From positions 1 through 64,000 of the forward strand of contig CAUJNA010001632.1 of NCBI GenBank assembly GCA_963377175.1: a stretch of DNA of 64,000 nt. Reading direction: 5' to 3'. Every line of letters starts with the position of its first letter. Position 1 is the stretch's first letter. The notes beneath the pieces were generated by a model, which did no database searches, had not been told where the DNA came from, and worked only from the letters and a program-made list of their open reading frames with translations. Of the stretch, positions 7,905 through 19,180 are shown piece by piece. The DNA is from Effrenium voratum. Taxonomy: Eukaryota; Sar; Dinophyceae; Suessiales; Symbiodiniaceae. The position numbers and the translations under genes were made by a program.

Positions 7905-10900
7905 TACGCCCGCAGCGGCTCAGCCGCAGCGGCAGTGTCGGAGCGGGCCCCAGAGGCGGGGGCCCCACGAGGAACTCCATCACGAGGTCGAAGGGCGCGG
8001 AGCCTGGCGGAGCGTAAGCGCCGCAGCTGCTCCAGGTTGCGCCAGTGTCCCAGCGGTCGAGGCCGTAGACCTTGTCGTTGAAGGGCGAGAGCGACTTCTT
8101 CTCGACGGTCTCCACGGCGATCTCGTGCGCGCGGCTGCGCAGCTGCGCGAAGCCGCCCTAGCTCGCTGCCTTCCTCCAGCACCTCCCGGTACTCGAGATG
8201 CCGGACGTTGGTCACCGCCTTCTTCGGCACGCCCTTGGTCTTGCGCTTCTCCTTGCGCGCGCCGTCGGGCTGGACCGTGAGGATGCTGTACATCTTGGAG
8301 CGCAGGCCCACGTACTCCAGGATCCTGGCGGGGAAGGTCTCGTCGCCGAGCTTGCCCAGCTGGCCCATCACCTCGATGGCCTTGGCGCGCGCCGCTGCAG
8401 AGAGCGCGCACAGGTCCCTCTCGGGGTCCTTGGACTTGCCGGCCACGTCGAAGAGGGCGGCGCCGTTCAGGTTCGCCTCGGCCATGGCGTGGAGCGGGTC
8501 CTGCAGCTCGAAGATCTGCACCATCACGGAGTCGGTGTCCGTGAAGAGCAGCCTCATCTTCGGGAAGAGGAGGTAGTAGGCCTTCTCCATCATGAGCTTG
8601 GAGAGCTGCAGCGTGCGGGCGCCGACTTGGGTGGGCACGCTCATGCAGGCCTTGCTGCGGTCCGTCTTGAGCGTCTCCACGAAGGCCAGGAACCCCTCCG
8701 AGTCGTTGATCTGGAGCTCGAAGTTCGTCACGGAGCTCTTGCCCACGGCCCGCACGAACTTGGCCGGGTCCACGTAGGCGTTCGTGTTCCTGAACTTGTC
8801 GGGGTTCATGCAGCAGCGGCCGAAGATGGCGTTCTGGGTGAGCTTCACCACCTTCTCGGCGACCACGCTCCCCGCCGTCTTGAGCTGCCTCCGCTCGCTG
8901 TGCTTGAGCTTCATGAAGCCCGCCATGAAGGGGCTGCAGGCGAAGCGGTAGGCCCTGTGCAGCCTCCAGACCCTGGCGCCCAGCACGTCCCGCAGGAACT
9001 TGAGCCGCTTGCCGTCCACGCCCTCCTCTACGTGCATGCCGAGGAAGGGCACGAGCTTCTCGCGGCCGAGGCGCTCCGCCATGTCCGCAGTGTGCGGTCC
9101 GTACAGGCCCTTCCCGACCTTCATGCGCGCTGGGGGAGCCCAGTCCAAGTGGTCATGCAGCTCCGGGGGGAAGTCGTAGTCCACGAGGAGCAGGTAGCTC
9201 ACCTCCTCGGTGTCGGACTCCCAGTTCAGGCCTGCGTTTTCTTCCGGCAGGGCGACCGCCTCGCAGGGGCCGTTGGGCATGGGCAGCGTCATTGGCCGGG
9301 TACATGGCGTTGAAGTCCAAGTACGAGATCCAGCTGACGGGCTCCTCGGGGTTGTAGTCCTCCTCGCCCAGCTCGGGGTTGTTGGCTTGAGCGAAGGGCT
9401 GGAAGATGCAGCTCAGCCCACCCATGGGAGGCCCGCACGTCCTTGTAGGCCTGCTCGTCGGTGATGAGGTGAATGGGAGTCTCGCGGGCCGAGTGCCGCA
9501 GCATGGCGTCCCAGGCGGCCCCGGGCAGCGTGACGTAGTGGATGGTGGGGTCGAGCCCCGACTGCGCCCGGAAGGAGTGCCCGGTAGCTCTCCATCACGT
9601 CCGCCAGGGCCAGACGTCGGTGTGGAGGTAGCAGTCGTGGAACTCGCGGAAGGTCTCCCACCCCATGACGTTGGCGGTGTTGACGGCCAGCCGGTGGTCC
9701 TCTGCGCTCACCGCTTTTCCAGCCAGCACGCTGTCGTAGCAGTGCTGCTCCCACACCGCGGGCATCTCCCACGCCTCGGCGCCGCAGAAGTGCTCGAAGG
9801 GCATGGGCAGCTTGCGCAGGATGCAGTCCCACGCCTGCACCAGCTCGCAGTGCGTCCGCCGCTGTTTGAGAGGCCGTCTTTGAGGCGGAGAGCCCGTCGG
9901 AGTGCGCAGCTGCAGCTCGGGGTGAAGCGAGGCCATCAGCGGGAAGAGCTCCGGCAGCTGCTTGTGGGTGCAGGCCCTGAGGTCGTCGATCATGCTGGCC
10001 AGGCTCGTGGGGAAGACGTTCATGCTGTCCACGAACCTCAGCGGGCCCCAGCTCAACTGCAGGCACTTCTCGCCCGACTTGCAGAGGACTCGGAGGCAGA
10101 GGTGGCTGTAGTCGCCCTGCTTGATCGCGGCCTGCAGGGCGCACCAGCCGCTGAGGGGCTTTGGCGCGGCCTTGGCCTTGGCCTTGGGCTTTGGTGCGGC
10201 CTTTGGCGCGGCCTTGGCCATGGGCATGGGCCTCTCGGACTCGCTGCCGCTTCCTTCTTGATCGCCTTCTGCCTCGCTCTCGGTGCCGTCGTTGTCGCTG
10301 CCCTCGCCGAGCTCTTCGCGCGGCGCCCTGCAGACAGGAGAGCCCATCGTGGCGATGTAGCGCAGCAGGAAGTGGAAGTCGTAGCCGCCCCCGTTGTGAA
10401 AGACCACTGGGATGGTCTTGGGCGTCTGGGCCGCGATGTTGCAGGAGAGGCACAGCGCCCCGAGATACTGCCCGGTGCCGTGGCAGTGGTGGAGCTTCTT
10501 CTCGGCGGTCTCGAAGGACGCGAGGCACTCCCTGCAGTGAGTGGCGGCCCTGTGCTCCAGCTCCTCCCGCCGGGTCATGCTGACGGGCCGAGTTCGGCGT
10601 CTCCAGGTGAGGTAGTGGTCGGCCAGCTTGAGAAGGTCGTCCAGCATGGCGCGGACGGCGTGGAACTTGCCGCTGTCCCGCTCGTGGTGCGTGAGCCTCA
10701 GCCGCAGCTCCTCGGGTGGCACGTAGCCGCAGCGCCCGACGGCGACGTAGCAGGAAGAAGCCGCGACGGTCTGGCGCGCCGGCTGCTGCTGCGCTATGTG
10801 GACCGTCGGGGCGGGCGTGCTGTAGACCTCGAGGTCCGCGTAGCTCGTGAGGGGCGCGAGCTCTGCGGAGGCCTTGCCCCTGTAGCGCAGCAGGCTCTTC

Positions 10901-12067
10901 TCGGGCCCGGGCAGCGGCACTTTCCGAGTGCGCTCGGCTATCTCACGATAGCACTGGGTGGCGCGGTGGCGCTGCCAGGAGGCCTTCGTGGCGAAGCGGG
11001 CCATGCACCTCGGGCACTTGTACTCCGCGCAGCCGCCGGTGTTGGTGGGCGTGGCTCCCAGGGTCAGCCCCTGCCTGCCGGCCAGCGCCTGGAAGTTGTG
11101 GATCAGGCTGTAGTGGCCGCTGTGCAGGAGAAGCAGCACGGTGAGCTGGACGACGCCCGTGCCGCTCGGGGCGCGCTGCTGGAGGACGTGGTAGTACTCC
11201 AGCCCGTCCGTCCACAGGGTCTGCTGCCACACGAAGACGAAGACCTCCACCCGCCCGGCGTTGCGGAGCTCGAAGGCCTCGATGTCGTCGAAGTTCACGG
11301 GGCGGTCCGTCGGCAGGCCTGAGAAGTCCACCCCCGCGTCGGCCAGAGCGGGCTGCCAGCCCGCGGGGCGGCATCCTCGGCGGCCGGCCAGCTCGGGGTA
11401 GAAGAAGGAGCCCGAGCAGCTCACGGTCCTCTTCCGCTCCTGCCAGGTGAGCCCTTCGACCCCGAGGCAGTGGGCGAGGACGCACCACATGAAGCAGCGG
11501 TGGTCCTCGTTCTGAGGGTTCCAGATGGCCTTCTTCTTGGCCAGGGTCTCGGGCAGCTCCTTCCAGCAGCCTCCCGCCTCGTTGGGCGGCGGGGGCGCGG
11601 GCATGTCGGCCAGCTGCTGAGGGCGCGGTCAGCAGATACGCTGCCGTGATGCCCACGACGGTCCAGTCGGACTCGGGGAAGCGGGAGCGCTCGAGCGCGA
11701 CCTCGAACTTCGTCCTGATGGCCGCCATCATGGTTAGGAAGTAGAGCGTGAGCTCCACCCTGTCCTCGTCCTCATCGTTCGCAGCCGGGCGCGTCAGCAG
11801 GATCTGGAAGCTGACCTTGGCGAGGAAGGGCAGCCGAATTGCCAGCAGGTCTTGGAGCCGGTCCACCAGCAGCCGCATGGCGTCGATGGTGAAGACCTGC
11901 TGCCCAGGAAGAGGGCGCAGCCGCAGCTCGCAGGTCCAAGCGGCCCCGCGCGGGCGCAGCTCAGTCACAGCGGCCTCGGCGCTAGGAGCGCGCGGCTCCT
12001 CCAGAGGCACCGCCCGGACGGCGCTGAGGCCCAGGCGCCAGATGCGGTCAGTCAGCTCGGAGGTCAT
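7905..12067 (-). pseudogene. Protein-primed family B DNA polymerase (Polinton type)
   Basis: Replicative polymerase of Polinton-like viruses, about 1,380 codons, in at least five frame segments (breaks near 11610, 9600, 9440, 9290 and 8155). Start chosen at the ATG at 12067 (MTSELTDRIWRLGL); the frame is open upstream to 12181, but AT-rich promoter-like DNA lies between. Landmarks in order: NEDHRCFMWCVLAHC N-terminal motif; a Cys/His cluster (CPRC...H...C); exonuclease I YADLEVY; an HNH-like CREC...HHCHGTGQYLGALC.SCN; exonuclease II VFHNGGGYDFHFLL; motif A SYLDFNAMYP; motif B KLTQNAIFG; motif C LLFTDTDSVM; then KMYS and the C-terminal SPFNDKVYGLDRW. The 3' end runs into the MITE. Identity is secure; function is unlikely unless the indels are assembly errors. 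Confidence 0.88.
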
Positions 12068-12079
12068 GGCGCGAATTGG

Positions 12080-12130
12080 TTTGAGCTGAATAAATTGCTT
12101 TCTATAGAAAAATAATAAAATATTCAGTCG
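12080..12130 (-). promoter_or_regulatory. Probable AT-rich promoter of the polymerase gene
   Basis: In otherwise GC-rich DNA this stretch is almost pure A/T. It contains the perfect palindrome TTTCTATAGAAA (12099-12110), about 31 bases upstream of the chosen ATG, and AATAATAAAATATT. It could act as a TATA-type element. It also supports 12067 rather than 12181 as the start. Confidence 0.45.
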
Positions 12131-12177
12131 GTCGGACGAGCGCTTCTTTTTTTCTGTCCCGGATTCTACCGCGTCGC

Positions 12178-12774
12178 TCACAGCGAGTCGGTGGCGCTGC
12201 CCTGCAGGTTCAGCGCAACAAGGAGCTCTCTGGAGGCCTCGTCCAGCTCCTTGCGCGCCTTCTCAAGCCGCTCCAAGGCGGCAAGGGTTGCGCTCTTGGC
12301 CGCCAGCGAGACCGGCAGCCGCTCGGCAATCTTCTTGCTGACGAGCTGCTCCTCGAAGAGCTCCCTCTCGATCTGGGCCAGCGCTGCGACATCGCGCGTG
12401 CGAATGCGGCGCTGCCTCAGGGCCGCGCTTCTCGCGGAGCGCTTCCATCGGCGCCCAGCTCTCCTGCCCGCGCTCCTCGGCCATGGCGGGCATGCGGGCC
12501 GCGCGCTGGTTCAAGCGCTTGCGAAGCTTAAGCTGCAGGTCTTGCGCCCGCTTCAGCATCTCCTTCCAGTCCCGATGTCGACCTCCTCCGCCGGGAACCT
12601 GCTGGCGAGCCCATCAGCAATCAGCCGCTCCAGCACGGGCGCTCCCCGAGCGAGCTCGTCGTGCAGGCGGCCCACCTCTTCCAGAGAGGCTCCCCGCTTC
12701 AGCGCCTCGGCATCAACGGCGGCCTTCAGCACAGGCCTCAGCTGCTCGCGGCGCTCCAGGATGTGGGTGGCCAT
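12178..12774 (-). pseudogene. Small coiled-coil protein, unknown
   Basis: About 195 residues starting at the ATG at 12774 (MATHILERREQLRPVL) and ending NLQGSATDSL before a stop at 12178. Two frame changes (near 12578 and 12435) separate three segments. All are charged, helical and heptad-like, for example LKLRKRLNQRAARMPAMAEE and LEKARKELDEASRELLVAL. It lies between the polymerase and the NAKGGKF gene on the same strand, so it may be part of a replication cluster. I do not recognise a family. A structural or scaffolding role would be a guess. Confidence 0.55.
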
Positions 12775-12822
12775 TCTGAATTTTTTTACTGAGCAAAAAA
12801 AAGGCTGCGGCATCGGAAGAAA

Positions 12823-13353
12823 CTACAGCGGGCACTCTCGAGAAGGTGGCTCCACACGCAGATCTGTGACCTCAAGGCTCAACCCGCACATGCCGCTCAT
12901 CAGCCACAAGCTGCGCGCTCTCAGCCTAACGCGCGCGGCACAGTGAGCCAGCTCGGCGGGGCGGTCCGCAAACGTGCCGCCAGCGTTCCAGAAGCGCGCG
13001 TGGGCCGGCAGCTTGGCTTTCAGCGTCCAATCGCCGCCGCGCGATTGCCTCACAGAGGGCAGCAGCCGCTGGCGCACGGCCTCGGGCGTGAGCTTTGCGT
13101 CGAAGACGCGCTCGGATGCGGCCGCCAGCTGCTCGACCAGATCGGTCTCGGCCCGCTCCCAGAAGAGCCTCGAGCGCTCGTCGGTTGCGAAGCTCACGCT
13201 GGGGCGCTGCCCCTCGGCGAAGGCCCTGGGCTCCCATGGGATTTCCAGCGAAGCTTCGCTCTGCCAAAACAGCGGCTCCAAGCACAAGAATTTGCCACCC
13301 TTAGCATTGGAGCGCACCTCGCCCAACGTCCACATGCTAGCCTGGCTCGTCAT
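12823..13353 (-). CDS. Conserved viral protein with NAKGGKF motif, copy 1
   Basis: An intact 176-codon frame (MTSQASMWTLGEVRSNAKGG...) and one of the few unbroken genes here. A clear paralogue at 48015-48544 shares the N-terminal LG.-V..NAKGGKF motif, a central W.P..F......V.FA(S/T) segment, FWNAGG or FWDPAGN, a DRPAELA or PRPAEFA segment, and WLM..-.G..LEV..L..EP. In both places it is transcribed divergently from the cytosine methyltransferase with a gap of about 100 bases. The function is unknown. A nucleic-acid-binding or replication accessory role is possible but rests only on the neighbourhood. An alternative start at MWTLG (13335) is possible. Confidence 0.75.
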   Translation of the reverse strand: MTSQASMWTLGEVRSNAKGGKFLCLEPLFWQSEASLEIPWEPRAFAEGQRPSVSFATDERSRLFWERAETDLVEQLAAASERVFDAKLTPEAVRQRLLPSVRQSRGGDWTLKAKLPAHARFWNAGGTFADRPAELAHCAARVRLRARSLWLMSGMCGLSLEVTDLRVEPPSRECPL

Positions 13354-13458
13354 CCTTTTCTGTCCCCGATTAAAAAAAGATTGGTCCGAGCATGCGAAAC
13401 TGCTTGAGCCGCGCCCTTGCCTGTGCGTGCTTTGTTGTGCTGGTGGTAATTGTTAAAC

Positions 13459-13962
13459 ATGCCGAGACTGCTGGAGCTGTTTTGCGGCACAAAGTCGATT
13501 GGCAGAGCCTTCGAGGCGGCAGGGTGGTCGTTTCCCTGGACATCGTGTCGAAATTTGAGCCCACGATCCTGTGCGACATCCGGAGCTGGGACTACGCGCT
13601 GTTTCCGCCGGGGCACTTTGACATGGTCTGGGCCAGCCCGGTCTGCAAGGAGTACAGCCGAGCTCTGACGATGCGCCCTCGACGACGAGTCGAGGAGGGC
13701 GACGCGCTGGTGCTCAGAGCCCTCGAGATCATGGAGCATTTCGACCCGCTCATGTGGGTCATAGAGAATTCGGCCACCGGGCTGCTGAAGACCCGCCCGT
13801 TCATGGAGCGCCTACCCTGGGTGGACATTACCTACTGCAAGTACGGGACTCCGTACAGGAAGCAGACCCGACTGTGGACCAACATGCGCTGGAGACCGAG
13901 CCGAGGGCTATGCAGGAGCGGCAGCCGGTGCGACGCGTGGGAGGACGGGAGGCATCTGAGGG
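13459..13962 (+). pseudogene. Cytosine-5 DNA methyltransferase, copy 1 (truncated)
   Basis: Would transfer a methyl group from S-adenosylmethionine to cytosine in DNA. From the ATG at 13459 (MPRLLELFCGTKSIGRAFEAAG) it shows motif I LFCGTKSIG, DIVSKFEPTILCDIRSWD, catalytic-loop FDMVWASPVCKEYS (Cys retained; the usual PPC Pro replaced by Val), motif VI MWVIENSATG and the late motif YGTPYRKQTRLWTN. A roughly 4-base deletion near 13523 breaks the frame relative to copy 2. After GRHLRG the sequence runs straight into antisense fibre gene 2 at about 13962, so the 3' end is missing. Divergent from the NAKGGKF gene. Confidence 0.78.
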
Positions 13963-16900
13963 GCCTGCCAGGCTTCCACCTCGTCCAGCCGGGCCTGGAA
14001 GCCCTTGCACACCCCCCAGAGCACGCTGGTGAGGTGCGAGTAGTCGAGGGTGATCATCTCCGTGCCGTCGCTCCACCTCGCGGTGCCCGTCAGGTTCTTC
14101 CTTCGTTCCTGCGAAGTCGTCCGAGGCGAAGCCCAGCCTCAGGTCCTCATTCATGTCCGGGCGCTTGTACTGCTTGGCCTCCACGGAGTCGAACAGCTGC
14201 TGGAGCTCTGCCACGTCGGCCTCGGCCATCTCCGTCTTCACCCTGCTGTCCGACAAATTCGTGAAGCTCGTGTTGCAGACCACGTTGCCCGTGTTGCCCG
14301 CGATCACCAGGCAGCCTGGGTTCCTCTGGTTCGTGGTCAAGGACAGCTGCGTCGAGAGGCTCTTCGTCTGCACCAGCGCCTCATCGTTGATCATGATGAG
14401 CTCGCACTGGTGCGTCCCGCCATCCCGCTCCAGGAAGACCCTGGCGCTCTGGTTGCCCAGCAGCCGCAGCTCCGGGCCGCTGTCGGAGGCCGCGCTGTTG
14501 TTGGAAATCTGCAGCTTGCTCCAGCCCGCCCAGTTCTTCGTCAGGAAGAGATCGTCCGAGAAGTCGGAGGTGTTGGTCACGATGAGCGTGTTGGAGGCGA
14601 AGAGCTGCGGCGCGGAGACCGTGCCCAAGCTCGTCACATCGCCGCAGACCACGCTGCCCGTCGACACTCCACCGCTTGTGGCCGTGAAGGTGCAGTCCAG
14701 GCTCTCGCAGTCCAGCGGGCCCGCGGAGGCCGCCCCGGTGATGGTCAGCGTGGCGCCCGTGAGCGCCTCGGTGGCTGCGAAGCTCGCCGCGGTTGCTGCG
14801 CCCGAGGCCGTCAATGTCCCCGTGGACACGTCGCCCACCGTGGTGAAGTTCCCGGCGTTGGCCGTGTTGTTGATGGTCAATGTGCTGCCCGTGATTCCTG
14901 TGGCGGAGCTCAGCAGGCCCACGCTGGCCGCGCCGGTGATGCTCAGCGAGCTGCCTGACACGGCCCCTGTGGACGTCAGCGTGGCCCCGGCGACGGTGCC
15001 TGTGGCTGTGAGCGCAGCGCAGGAGACTGCTCCCGAGGCGTCCACGCCCGTGGTGAACACGTCGGTGCAGTTCACGTCGTTGCACAGCAGCTGGTCGCAG
15101 CCCACGTTGCCCTGCGCGGTGAGCCCGTCCAGCGGGGCCGAGCCCGTGAGGGCCAGCGAGTCCGCCAGCAGGTCCGTTACCGAGACAGACTCTCCCTCGA
15201 AGGCGCTGGCCCTGATCTGCATGCTGTACAGGTCCAGCGTGCCCGCCGACTGCGGCACCAGCCCGGGGATGGAGCCGCCGAAGGCTCCGAAGTGCAGCTT
15301 CGCGATTCCGCCCGGCGGCACCGAGAAGTCCAGGCGCGCCGTGCTCCAGACGCCCTGCGAGGCCGTGCCGAGGAAGGTGCCGGTGACGCCCACGTAGTCG
15401 TTGTCGGCCGCGCTGACGTACATCACCAAGTTGGAGGCCGTGCCCAGCCGGTACCGGCAGCCGAAGGAGCAGCGTCTCCCCGGCGTCAGCGCGTAGGTGC
15501 GCACGATGTTCCAGGCGAAGGCGCTCAGGGTCATGGCGTAGCCCTCCAGCTGGAAGCCTCCCACCGTGAAGCTGGCCGAGGCCACGGAGCTCTGCTGTTG
15601 GAGCGCACCAGAAAATTGCCTAGCGTGGTGAGCGTGGGCTCCAGCAGCACCCCTCCGTCGAGGAACTCGTGCTTCAGCAGCAGCGCCGAAGCCGCCGTGT
15701 CCTCCTCCGCCTCCACCGTGTTGCCGGTCTCCAGGGTTGCGTCCAGGATCTGGAGGCCGTAGACGTCCACCGTTCCAGCCGTCTGGTTGGGCAGGCCCGG
15801 CGCCTGGAAGTGCGCCCCGAAGTGCAGCTTCGCCACCCCGTTCGGAGGCACGGTGAAGTACATCTTGGCCGTGCTCCAGGCGCCCTGGTCGCCCACGAAG
15901 CTGCCGTACAGGGGGTCGTAGACGTTGTCTGCCTCGGACATGTACACCACGAAGGTGGAGGCCGTGCCGAGCCGGTAGCGGCAGGCGAAGAGGAGCTCTC
16001 GGCCCGGGGTCAAGTTGTAGGTGCGCACGATGTTCCACGGGTTCACCGCCAGGGTCAGGGTGTAGCCGTCCACGCTCACTGCGCCCGCGGTGTGCGTGGC
16101 CAGGACCACACTGCAGCCGCTGCTGGGGCGAACCGTCCCGTTTGACAGCGAGACGTCCGTGGGGCCCAGGATCTGCTCTCCTATGGCGGCCACCACCTCG
16201 TCGGCCCCTCCGTCGTCCGGAAAGCGCACGGCTATTTGCAGCGCCGAGGCTGCCTCCGTGACTCCGAGCTTGCCGGCAAGGAGGCCGTCTACTTGTGCGA
16301 TGGTGTAGTAGCTGAGCAGCGCGGCGGCGATGCTCGAGGTCGTTGCCGTGTCCTGGTCTGCGGCTGAGCGGTACGCCACCAGCGCCGAGGTGATTGGTTG
16401 GTTGTGAAGACGTCCTGGTCCGGGCCCGTCCGGTAGGCCAGCAGCGCGCCCGTGATGGCGGCCTGCGTCTGCGTGTCCTGCGCGCTCGCCGTGCGGTAGT
16501 CTCCCAACAGCGCGTCTACCTGCGCCGAGGTGTAGTAGGCCAGCAGTGCGCCTGTGATGGCGCTGGTCGTCTCCGCGTCCTGCGCTGCCCCTGTGCGGTA
16601 GTCTCCCAACAGCGCGTCTACCTGCGCCGAGGTGTAGTAGGCCAGCAAGGCCGCTGTTATAGCGGCGTCAGTGCCCGCCGTGGAGTAGCAGTCCGCCGTG
16701 ATGCTCAGCGTGTCGTCGCCGTTGGCCAGCGCAGCAGAGAGAGGAGCCCCCAGATGCAGGTTGCGAACGACGTTACTTCCGCGAACGAGCTCCCAAGTCG
16801 TGAAGCCCGCCCAGGCCGGCGCGTTAACAACTCCGCCGCTGCCGGAAAGCTGCAGGGCGGCGAGCTCCGCGAGGATTGCGTCGAGGTCGCTCTGGAGCGT

Positions 16901-17950
16901 GGTCTCGCTGGCCGAGAGCGCGGCGTTCGTGGCGTATGAGGCCAGCAGCGTCGCGTCGGCCTTGGCCCCCTGGAGCGCCGTGATGCTGGCGTCCCGGCTA
17001 GCAAGCTGCGCTGCGACGAAGGCCACGGTGGCGAGACCCAGCAGGGCATTTGCTATCTTGGTGTCTACCTCCAGCGGCGTGTCCAACCCGTCCACCGTGG
17101 AGAGGGAGGCCAGCGCGCTTGCGTCCGCCTTGCCGAGGAGGGCGGCGTCCAGGGCTGCCGTGGTGACAGCGTCCAAGAGGGCTGTCGCTATCTTAGAGTC
17201 CACCACCGAGGAAGTGTCCACGGCCGACTGCAGGGCGTAAGCAGTCAGGGCGCTGGCGTCTGCCTTGGATGCCTGCAGCCCCGAGATGGAGGCGTCTCGG
17301 CTCGCGAGCTCGGAGGCCAGCGCCGCGGCGGTGACGGCCCCCAGGAGAGCGTTGGCCACCTTGGTGTCTACCTCCAGCGGCGTGATCCTCGCCGCTAAGT
17401 CCAGGGAGTGTTGGTCCACCACCGTCTTGAGACCGTAGTTGGCGGCCACCGTGGCCAGCGTGGCGTTGTTGGCCGAGGCAATGGAGCCGTTCATGGCCGC
17501 CGTGGTGCTGTAGTTGGACAGCTTCAGGTCCACGCCGTCCGGGGTGCTCTTGGTGGCAACCACGCCCTCCAGCACGTCGAAGGCCGACTGGTCTGCCTTG
17601 TTGGAGAGGCCCGTGGTCAGCGAGCTCTGCAGCGCGGCGATGCTGCTTCCGTGCGCGGCCACCTGCCCGTCCGTGGCGGCCAGGGCCGCCGCCGTGGCAA
17701 GAGGCGCAATTGTCGGCGCCAGCGCGCTGCTGTCCAGCTTTGAGGCCAGCTCGGCGGTGACTCGGTCGTCCAGGGACTGGATGGCGGCGGCGTTGTTGCC
17801 GGAGGCTGCCGTGTTCACCGTCAGGTCAGTCACTTGAGCGTAGGGAGTCAGAGCGAGGGCCAGCTGTCCTGCTGTGACGTGCGTGCCGTCAGTCACCTCT
17901 CCGTTGTCCAGGACCTCCGGGATGTTGCCCGTGACAGGTCCTTCAAACAT
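13963..17950 (-). pseudogene. Virion fibre-like protein with S74 chaperone tail, copy 2
   Basis: Starts at the ATG at 17950 (MFEGPVTGNIPEV) with the same domain order as copy 1. It keeps the LASRDASITALQGAKADATL repeat that copy 1 has lost. Three long frames (17950-16289, 16379-15531, 16038-13828) cover it, with breaks near 16390, 15650 and 14100. The chaperone tail has an intact NLSDSRVKTEM site. The extreme C-terminus is cut where it meets methyltransferase copy 1 at about 13963 (ends EVEAWQAP). The collar region TLTINNTANAGNFTTVGDV is complete here but absent from copy 1. Confidence 0.8.
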
Positions 17951-18326
17951 GTTTTCTTAGGAGCAGTCGTTACACGAATTCGTAACGATGGGTTGTTGCA
18001 CTTTCGCAACGCTCCCTCACTTGAGTCGCTATGGGACATTCGGGGGGGCAGGGTGGTATAATTACGTATCACCCCGTGCTACCAGTGCGCGAAGTGGCGC
18101 AGTGTCCTATAAGTCACTGGGCATGATGCGATGAATTGACCGAAAATGTCGGTCAAAAAACGCTTGGGACACCTCGGCCACATGACGAGACCTGAGCCAA
18201 CCTTGCCCATTCATGAACCAACCTTGCCCATTCATGAACCATTGATGAATCACCCGGTTCCATTGCTCTTAGGGTGATCAGGGGCGGACCCGGGAGGAAC
18301 CGAGCCCGAGACCTTTTTAGGAACGG
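17951..18326. repeat. Fibre-upstream direct repeat, copy 1 of 2
   Basis: Nearly the same sequence is found at 23151-23540, about 5.2 kb away. It includes GTTGCACTTTCGCAAC-type hairpins, TTGACCGAAAATGTCGGTCAA (8-bp stem; loop differs in the other copy), and a doubled CAACCTTGCCCATTCATGAA. It shows that the fibre gene and its upstream DNA were duplicated as one unit. No gene was seen in it. Confidence 0.75.
17968..17987. promoter_or_regulatory. Hairpin just upstream of fibre gene 2
   Basis: CGTTACACGAATTCGTAACG lies 17 bases upstream of the ATG at 17950. It has a 6-bp outer stem around the self-complementary ACGAATTCGT. Position matches the hairpins of the other fibre copies, but the stem is unrelated to that of copies 1 and 4. 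Confidence 0.55.
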
Positions 18327-18368
18327 CTTTGAGACAAGCATATGACTACTGGCAGGATCAACCAGGTT
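18327..18368 (-). other. 18S rRNA 5'-end fragment (42 nt), copy 1
   Basis: Read on the minus strand this is the universal eukaryotic small-subunit rRNA start: AACCTGGTTGATCCTGCCAG, then the following AGTAGTCATATGCTTGTCTC and AAAG. It stops where 18S would continue. It is far too short to be a functional gene and appears in a repeated non-coding context (second copy 23541-23582). It is a fragment captured in a repeat, or a remnant of a retroposed rRNA chimera. Confidence 0.85.
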
Positions 18369-19180
18369 TTGCAAACCCTTGGAGTTTCGAGGTTGCAAAC
18401 TCGCTTTTCCATTGCGCACTTTTCGGCCCCAAAGAGAGCGGTGACGAAGCGGTGACAAGCGGTGACATGCTCGGCGGGCTGGAATTCGCCGCTTTTCCGG
18501 CCCGAAAGCGGAAAACTGAGCAAAGTGGTCGTCTGGAGCCCGCTTTCCACCGAAAACCTGCGAATTTTGGAGGCTCGGGCATCCCACTTACAGTCCGACA
18601 CGAAAAACGGACTCTTCGGACTCGACCGTTTTGAGCGCTTTTTTGCACCAAAAACGGAGCCGGATGGAGCGGTGACATCAGTGGTGACAAGCTCGGCGGG
18701 CTGACGGACCACCTCGGCGGGCTGTCGGACTCCGAGCCTGGACCTCGGCGGGCTGTCGGGCCGCGAAAAACCCTGCGGAGAAGGAGCTCGGGAACTGGGC
18801 CCGGTTTTGCGCACTTTTGCACCCAAAAAGCGAGTGGTGACAAAGCGGTGACAATCGGCGACGAGTTCAGCGGGCTGGAATTCGCAGGCTTTTCGGGGCA
18901 GAAAACGGAATTCGGAGCACGGCGAACGCCTGGAGCCGGTTTTCGGCGGAAAACAAGCGAACTTGGAGGCTCGGGCACCACTTTCGACGTCTGACACGAA
19001 AAAACGCACTTTTCGGAGTTCGCCGTTTTCAGCGCTTTTTGCACCAGAAACGGAGTGGTGACAAAGACCGGTGACATCGGAAAAACGTTCAGCTGGTTGG
19101 AGAATTTGGCTGTTTTGCAGGGTTTGGGGACCCAAATCCGAAAATTAATAGGGTAGTATAAGCAGATGTTCCATACTACT
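18369..19180. repeat. GGTGAC-rich repeat block 1, ending in a TAGTATAAG hairpin
   Basis: Two or more diverged units of about 200-380 bases. Each contains GGTGACAAGC, (T)CGGCGGGCTGGAATTCGC, TTTTCGGGnCnGAAAACGGAA, CCTGGAGCCGGTTTTC and CACTTTTCGGAGTTCGCCGT. The block ends with AATAGGGTAGTATAAGCAGA and TGTTCCATACTAC, a hairpin (GTAGTAT/ATACTAC, 19154-19180). The same order is found at 23705-24206 and 33475-33833. Long minus-strand frames cross it, one continuous with fibre copy 3, but I treat them as GC-rich readthrough. Confidence 0.7.

Noticed and set aside
9406..11322. Long plus-strand open frame of 638 codons
   Set aside because: It is the antisense shadow of the PolB gene, whose exonuclease and zinc motifs are clear on the minus strand. 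Composition is Leu/Arg/Val-rich with no motif.
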